A stretch of 5,048 bases of DNA. Source: an uncultured Macromonas sp. (GTDB lineage: Bacteria; Pseudomonadota; Gammaproteobacteria; Burkholderiales; Burkholderiaceae). Below the pieces are notes generated by a model, which saw nothing but the letters and a program-made list of their open reading frames with translations, had not been told where the DNA came from and did not search any database. Both the position numbers and the translations under genes were made by a program. The stretch is taken from positions 1-5,048 of the forward strand of contig CAMLOF010000220.1 of assembly GCA_946481585.1 (NCBI GenBank). The letters are read 5' to 3'. Positions 1 to 5,048 of the stretch are shown piece by piece (position 1 is the stretch's first letter; each line of letters opens with the position of its first letter).

Positions 1-455
1 CCCCACATCATCAGCGAAGCTGACAACAGCGTGAGCAGAATGGCCGCTGGGTAGAAGCCCACGCCCACCAGCACCCCAATGGCAGACGACGCCCAGATGG
101 ACGCCGCCGTGGTGAGGCCGTTGATGTTGAGCCCCTCCTTCATGATGACGCCTGCGCCCAGGAAGCCCACGCCGGTCACGATGCCCTGCACCACGCGGGT
201 GGGGTCCACACCGGCGGAGCTCATGCCGCCGTGGATGCCCCACCAATAGCCGGGGTAGCCCGCGAACACCGTGAGCGCGGCCGAGGCCATGCAGACGATG
301 CCGTAGGTGCGCATGCCTGCGGCGCGCCCATGGTAGGCGCGCTCGTACCCCACGATCAATCCCAGCAACAGGGCGCCCAGCAGGTTGGCGAAGATCAGCA
401 GGTTGACCTCGATCACCGGGACCGACCAGTAGCTGGAAAGGAGTGGGGAAATCAT
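1..455 (-). CDS. MgtC/SapB-family inner-membrane protein (partial, C-terminus off window)
   Basis: The frame from the ATG at 455-453 stays open to the left edge and gives 151 residues. The protein is hydrophobic, with probable membrane segments near residues 15-37, 49-66, 88-106, 116-134 and 137-151. Conserved MgtC-family blocks are visible: GLIVGYERA (32-40), AGMRTYGIV (46-54), DPTRVVQGIVTGVGFLGAG (84-102) and GLTTAASIW (113-121). Known members are inner-membrane proteins. Salmonella MgtC supports growth in low magnesium and in macrophages and acts on the F-type ATP synthase, but most homologues have no assigned role, so only the family is called here. The start lies two bases after the htpG stop (TGA-GC-ATG) and has no clear Shine-Dalgarno sequence, which points to translational coupling. 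No promoter was seen just upstream, so expression probably depends on the htpG transcript. Some family members carry a C-terminal ACT-like domain; whether this one does cannot be seen. Confidence 0.9.
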   Translation of the reverse strand, partial: MISPLLSSYWSVPVIEVNLLIFANLLGALLLGLIVGYERAYHGRAAGMRTYGIVCMASAALTVFAGYPGYWWGIHGGMSSAGVDPTRVVQGIVTGVGFLGAGVIMKEGLNINGLTTAASIWASSAIGVLVGVGFYPAAILLTLLSASLMMW

Positions 456-457
456 GC

Positions 458-2313
<1,856 letters not shown>

Positions 2314-2326
<13 letters not shown>

Positions 2327-2349
2327 GGCGTTTGAATGCGTGAAAAACA
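2314..2349 (-). promoter_or_regulatory. A+U-rich inverted repeat spanning the htpG start codon
   Basis: In the htpG mRNA, UGUUUUU (2349-2343) is exactly complementary to AAAAACA (2320-2314), which lies within codons 3-6. Inside this 7-bp stem, G at 2339 can pair with C at 2321, and CAU (2338-2336) can pair with the AUG start (2326-2324), leaving small bulges and a nine-base loop. The fold would cover the initiation codon and is mostly A-U, so it should be weak. The complementarity is seen directly. A role as a translational or thermal switch is inference, and the repeat could be chance. Confidence 0.3.
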
Positions 2350-2361
2350 GACCGGATACGT

Positions 2362-2384
2362 GCCCCGGCCACGTGGCTCGGGGC
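2362..2384 (-). repeat. G+C-rich inverted repeat in the htpG 5' leader
   Basis: The arms GCCCCG-A-GCCAC and GTGGC-CGGGGC pair over 11 bp with one bulged A; as RNA this leaves about an eight-pair stem with a tight ACGU loop. The repeat starts about five bases after the predicted start point of the RpoH promoter, so it would form almost at the 5' end of the htpG mRNA. A U-tract (2347-2343) comes only 14 bases later. A terminator here would also stop htpG transcription, so an mRNA-stabilising 5' hairpin or a protein-binding palindrome is more likely. Confidence 0.45.
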
Positions 2385-2394
2385 GACGGCCACC

Positions 2395-2422
2395 AGATGC
2401 GGACTGTGGCGGCGGTTTCAAG
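2395..2422 (-). promoter_or_regulatory. Sigma-32 (RpoH) heat-shock promoter of htpG
   Basis: On the minus strand, CTTGAAA (2422-2416) matches the E. coli RpoH -35 element perfectly. After a 13-base spacer comes CCGCATCT (2402-2395), which matches the -10 consensus CCCCATnT at every defined position but one. Spacing and sequence are both in the normal range for RpoH promoters. The predicted transcription start is near 2390-2387, giving a leader of about 60 nt before the htpG ATG. The gene directly downstream is a classic RpoH target, which supports the call. The same TTGAAA has no acceptable sigma-70 -10 box 17 bases later. Confidence 0.85.
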
Positions 2423-2439
2423 AGAGGGTCAAAAGCCTT

Positions 2440-3453
2440 TTACCAGCCACTGAACGCCTCGACCCGCGAGCGGCCGACGCGCGACAGGGCGTGCATGGCG
2501 CGTTCGATCAACTGGTGCGGCTGCCCACTGCGGTTGGGAATCATGGATGCCACGCCCAGGCGCACCGGGCTGCCGGGCTCGTCGGCCAGTGCTTTGTCCA
2601 CGGCCTGACGCATGCGCTGCGCCACCTGCATGGAAGCATTGACCCCGCTGCTGGGCAGCAGGGCGGCAAGCCGGTGCTCGTCCAGGCGGGCCAGGTAGTC
2701 GCTGCTGCGCAAGCAGCCCGCAATGGTATCGAGCAGGGCGGACGCCGTCACTGGCGGCTCGGGCGCACGCCACTGGGCGGGCGAGAGTTCGATCAGCAAC
2801 AAGCCCAGGCTTTCGCCACGGCGGGCGTGGCGCTGCCACTCTTCGGCGAGGCGGCGGTCCAGTGCGCGTGGGCTGCCCACGGGCGTGGCACCGTCCACAA
2901 TGCCGTGCGCCTCCACCAGCAGTGCCAGGCGGCGGCGCTCCAGTTGGTCGACGACCTGACCTGCCAGCATGGCCAGGGCCTGGCGCTGACGCTCGTCAAG
3001 CTGGCGCGGGCGCTGATCCTGCACGGCCAGCGTGCCTATGGCCTGACCCGACGGCGTGACCAGCGGGGCCCCCGCGTAGAAGCGGATGCCATTGGGGCCG
3101 CTGACCTGGGTACTGTGGACAAAGCGCTGGTCGCGCGTGGCGTCGGGCACCTCCAGCACCTGCTGCGGCGCCACGATGGCATGGGTGCAGAAGGACAGGC
3201 CACGCGGCAGATGGGTGGAACCCGGCCCCACCAAGGCCTTGGCCCACTGGCGGTCTGCCCCCACAAAAGAGACCATGGCCACGGGCACGTCACAGACGAT
3301 GGCGGCCAGGCGGGCCAGATCGTCAAATGCCGGCTCGGGCGGGGTGTCCAGTATTTCGTAGCGGTGCAGCGCCGCCAGGCGCTGCTGTTCGGCCGCCAGC
3401 GCGCCTGAAGGCTCGTCAACAGCGGCGGGGGACTCGTCACACACGGAATTCAT
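2440..3453 (-). CDS. GAF-domain protein with degenerate GGDEF domain (possible c-di-GMP receptor)
   Basis: This is a soluble protein of 337 residues with no signal peptide or membrane segment. The GAF domain (about 22-172) is of the common sensor type: LHRYEILDTPPEPAFDDL (29-46), DRQWAKA (67-73), RGLSFCTHAI (84-93), IRFYAGAPL (123-131) and IGTLAVQD (139-146). A helical linker (QVVDQLERRR, 166-175) leads to a GGDEF fold (about 186-334), recognisable by SPRALDRRL (194-202), LGLLLIEL (216-223), ALLPSSG (264-270), RLGVAS (298-303) and RVGRSRVEAF (325-334). The signature GGDEF is replaced by DEHRL (258-262) and the metal-binding aspartates are not kept, so it should not make c-di-GMP. RSSD (249-252) lies exactly five residues before the signature, where the allosteric RxxD I-site sits in active cyclases. 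The likely role is a sensor or c-di-GMP effector; the ligand and partner are unknown. AGGA lies 10 bases before the ATG and supports this start. The gene follows the rluF-like gene by 49 bases and precedes the htpG promoter. Confidence 0.85.
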   Translation of the reverse strand: MNSVCDESPAAVDEPSGALAAEQQRLAALHRYEILDTPPEPAFDDLARLAAIVCDVPVAMVSFVGADRQWAKALVGPGSTHLPRGLSFCTHAIVAPQQVLEVPDATRDQRFVHSTQVSGPNGIRFYAGAPLVTPSGQAIGTLAVQDQRPRQLDERQRQALAMLAGQVVDQLERRRLALLVEAHGIVDGATPVGSPRALDRRLAEEWQRHARRGESLGLLLIELSPAQWRAPEPPVTASALLDTIAGCLRSSDYLARLDEHRLAALLPSSGVNASMQVAQRMRQAVDKALADEPGSPVRLGVASMIPNRSGQPHQLIERAMHALSRVGRSRVEAFSGW

Positions 3454-3502
3454 TGTTCGCTTTTCCTACAACGGGGGCCTGGAGGCAGCTGTGCCAAGGG
3501 CG

Positions 3503-4429
3503 TCAAAACTGCTCGTGCTCCCCCAGGTAACGCCACTGACCCAGTGGCAAATTGCCCAAGACGATACGCCCAATGCGGATGCGCTTCAAGCCCACCACGT
3601 GCAGGCCAACCTGTTCGCACATGCGCCGGATCTGCCGCTTCTTGCCTTCGGTGAGCACAAAGCGCAACTGTTCGGGGTTCTGCCAGTCCACTTGGGCGGG
3701 CTTGAGGGGTTGACCGTCCAGGCTCAGGCCATGGCGCAGCAAGGCCAGCTTTTCAGGCGGGAAGACCGCCTGCACGTTCTGCGTCACCAGGCCCACACCC
3801 TTGGGGCCGTTGGGCGCCAGGTGCACTCGCACCAGGTATTCCTTTTCCACCTCGGACTGCTCGCCGATCAAGGCCTTGGCCACGCGGCCGTCTTGCGTGA
3901 GTATCAGCAGACCGGTGGAGTCGATGTCCAGCCTGCCAGCGGGCGCCAGACCACGCGTATGGCCCGCCTCGAACTTGCGCGGGCTGCGGTCGTCGCGCCA
4001 GCGCGTGCGGGGCTGCACCAGCACAGCCGCGCTTTGGTGGCCGTCCTCCGGCAAACCGCTCACATAGCCTATGGGTTTGTGCAGCAGGATGGTGACGCGC
4101 CCGCCCTGTTGGGCCGTGGCCTGGGGCAACACGTCGATGCGGTCGCTCGCCATGACCTGCTGCCCCATCTGGGCCACTTTGCCATTGACCTTGACCCAGC
4201 CTCGCTCGATCCACTCGTCGCCTTCGCGCCGGGAACACAAGCCCAGGTCGGCCAGCCGCTTGTTGAGCCGGAAGGGCCCCTCGTCTGTGGCGCCGGGCTT
4301 GGGCCATGCCTTGGGTGCCTGCGCACGTGGCGCAGGCGCACGACCCGCTGGCGGGCGCTGGGGCGCGGGTTTGCGAGCGGGCTCGGCAGCAGCCTGCGGC
4401 GGTTTGCGCAGGCTCAAGGTCTTGGACAT
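3503..4429 (-). CDS. rluF: RsuA/RluF-family rRNA pseudouridine synthase
   Basis: This enzyme converts a uridine in rRNA to pseudouridine; RluF modifies U2604 of 23S rRNA in E. coli. The first 50 residues are a low-complexity Pro/Ala/Arg/Lys tail that is probably disordered. The S4 RNA-binding domain follows (about 53-105: FRLNKRLADLGLCSRRE, WIERGWVKVNGK). The catalytic domain has LLHKPIGYVSG (115-125), GRLDIDSTGLLILTQDG (165-181) with presumed catalytic Asp168, EKEYLVRV (195-202), and EGKKRQIRRMCEQVGLHV (261-278) followed by LKRIRIGRIVLGNLPLGQWRYL (281-302). The C-terminal block resembles RluF and RluE more than RsuA or RluB, but the exact target cannot be settled by eye, so the symbol is tentative. 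The segment between GYVSG and GRLD is about 16 residues longer than in E. coli RluF and is rich in Arg and Asp. A weak Shine-Dalgarno (GGAAAAGAG) lies about nine bases before the ATG. Confidence 0.9.
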   Translation of the reverse strand: MSKTLSLRKPPQAAAEPARKPAPQRPPAGRAPAPRAQAPKAWPKPGATDEGPFRLNKRLADLGLCSRREGDEWIERGWVKVNGKVAQMGQQVMASDRIDVLPQATAQQGGRVTILLHKPIGYVSGLPEDGHQSAAVLVQPRTRWRDDRSPRKFEAGHTRGLAPAGRLDIDSTGLLILTQDGRVAKALIGEQSEVEKEYLVRVHLAPNGPKGVGLVTQNVQAVFPPEKLALLRHGLSLDGQPLKPAQVDWQNPEQLRFVLTEGKKRQIRRMCEQVGLHVVGLKRIRIGRIVLGNLPLGQWRYLGEHEQF

Positions 4430-4481
4430 GGGTCTCGGCTCTTTTCCGGTTCAGGCATGCGATGCCAGGCGGCAGGACAAT

Positions 4482-4505
4482 CGGCCATTTTCGCACCAAT
4501 GACCG
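4482..4505 (-). terminator. Weak stem-loop downstream of the Crp-like gene
   Basis: On the minus strand, CGGUCAUU (4505-4498) can pair with AAUGGCCG (4489-4482) over eight pairs, including one U-G wobble, around an eight-base loop. It begins 27 bases after the stop codon of the regulator. The following bases (AUUGUCC) do not form a U-tract, so it is a poor intrinsic terminator and may only protect the 3' end or be chance. Apart from this, the 103-base gap between the regulator and the rluF-like gene shows only a 5-bp inverted repeat at 4454-4466 and no convincing promoter. Confidence 0.25.
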
Positions 4506-4532
4506 GGGTAGAGCGGGCTCATGCACACCCCG

Positions 4533-5048
4533 CTACAAAGAGCTGCGGCCCGCGCTGCGCAACGCTTCCAGGTCCAGCACGCGCAAGCCTCCGTATTCCA
4601 CCTGAATGGCCCCGTCGGCCGCCCAGCGCGCCAGCGCCTCGTTCACGCGTTGGCGCGACAAGCCCACCAGGTAAGCCAGCTCCTGCTGGGTGATGCGCAG
4701 CACCTGCCCCACGCCTGGAAACAGCCCCGGGTGGAACAAGTTCGCCAGACTGCGCGCCACACGCACGTCCGGGTCGCTGATGCGGTCGATCTCGCGCGCG
4801 GCGATGAACTGGCCGAGGCGCTCGTTGAGCTGGCGCATCACGAAGCGGTTGAAGCCGATGGAGTGGTCCAGCATCCAGTGGAAGGTATCCACGGGCAGCC
4901 CGGCCACCAGGCTCTTGCGCAATGCCTGGATGTTGTAGCGGTAGATCTCGCGCTTGAGCGCGGTGCCTTCGCCAAACCAGCCGCCCGGCGCGACGCCGGT
5001 GAAGGTCATCACCGGCCCTTGGCTGTCGTCGTTGCTCATCTTGAGCAA
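4533..5048 (-). CDS. Crp/Fnr-family transcriptional regulator (partial, N-terminus off window)
   Basis: The frame is open to the right edge, and 172 codons including the stop (TAG at 4535-4533) are visible. The first codon, TTG, is probably internal, because the start of the cyclic-nucleotide-type beta-barrel is missing. The end of the barrel is visible as PGGWFGEGTAL (21-31) with YRYNIQALRKS (36-46), which corresponds to the phosphate-binding cassette. A long dimerisation helix follows (about 54-88). The C-terminal winged helix-turn-helix is clear: LRITQQELAYLVGLSRQRVN (117-136), then ALARWAADGAIQVEYGGLRVLDLEAL. Compared with E. coli CRP, the Arg-Ser that contact cAMP appear as Arg37-Tyr38, and the recognition helix SRETVGR reads SRQRVNE (131-137), so both ligand and DNA site probably differ from CRP. 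No cysteine is present in the visible part; an N-terminal iron-sulphur motif cannot be excluded. The regulon is unknown. Confidence 0.93.
   Translation of the reverse strand: MLKMSNDDSQGPVMTFTGVAPGGWFGEGTALKREIYRYNIQALRKSLVAGLPVDTFHWMLDHSIGFNRFVMRQLNERLGQFIAAREIDRISDPDVRVARSLANLFHPGLFPGVGQVLRITQQELAYLVGLSRQRVNEALARWAADGAIQVEYGGLRVLDLEALRSAGRSSL

Noticed and set aside
2343..2384. Hairpin followed by a T-tract on the minus strand, suggesting an intrinsic terminator for the GAF/GGDEF gene
   Set aside because: The T-tract is 14 bases from the stem rather than adjacent, and the element lies downstream of the htpG promoter, so it would terminate htpG itself.
2491..3408. Open frame of 305 codons on the plus strand, opposite the GAF/GGDEF gene
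   Set aside because: It is antisense to a protein with two clear domains; the His/Gln/Gly/Ala-rich product has no known motif and is a G+C-driven shadow.
3454..3502. GGCA/TGCC mini-hairpin between the rluF-like and GAF genes as a terminator
   Set aside because: A four-pair stem with no T-tract is too weak, so co-transcription of the two genes remains the simpler reading.
4454..4466. Inverted repeat with GGCAT arms in the gap before the rluF-like gene
   Set aside because: It has only five paired bases with a three-base spacer and no T-tract or matching operator; this is expected by chance in such DNA.
3491..4693. Open frame of 400 codons on the plus strand, opposite the rluF-like gene and running into the regulator
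   Set aside because: It covers two well-supported minus-strand genes and the gap between them, its product has no domain, and its length is explained by the rarity of stop codons in G+C-rich antisense frames.

Overview
The window comes from a high-G+C bacterium. By eye, the proteins look most like Betaproteobacteria of the order Burkholderiales, probably Comamonadaceae (Acidovorax-like). That placement rests on recognising the HtpG N-terminus, the GAF-protein style and the Crp-like regulator; no search was run. All five genes lie on the minus strand and are tightly packed. No RNA gene, mobile element, CRISPR array or coding stretch of foreign composition was seen, and no gene-free stretch exceeds about 115 bases.

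Reading in the direction of transcription (right to left), the layout is as follows. (1) 5048-4533 is the C-terminal part of a Crp/Fnr-type regulator, cut by the right edge. (2) 4429-3503 is an RsuA/RluF-type rRNA pseudouridine synthase with a disordered Pro/Ala/Arg tail. (3) 3453-2440 is a soluble GAF protein with a degenerate GGDEF domain that has lost its active site but keeps an RxxD motif at the inhibitory-site position. (4) 2326-458 is htpG, the bacterial Hsp90. (5) 455-1 is the N-terminal 151 residues of an MgtC/SapB-family membrane protein, cut by the left edge.

The rluF-like and GAF genes are 49 bases apart with no terminator between them, so they may be co-transcribed. A separate unit starts before htpG. 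At 2422-2395 there is a near-perfect sigma-32 (RpoH) promoter, with a perfect CTTGAAA -35 box, a 13-base spacer and a 7/8 match to the -10 box. The htpG stop codon is only two bases from the mgtC-like start, so the membrane protein is probably in the heat-shock transcript and translationally coupled to the chaperone. The htpG leader (about 60 nt) contains two inverted repeats. One is G+C-rich and sits near the predicted 5' end. The other is A+U-rich and spans the start codon, in a leader with no visible Shine-Dalgarno sequence.

Most of the window is conventional core genome. The points worth a second look are the putative c-di-GMP-binding pseudo-GGDEF protein, the heat-shock-linked MgtC homologue, and the possible thermosensing structure at the htpG start. 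I did not find a convincing wholly new system.
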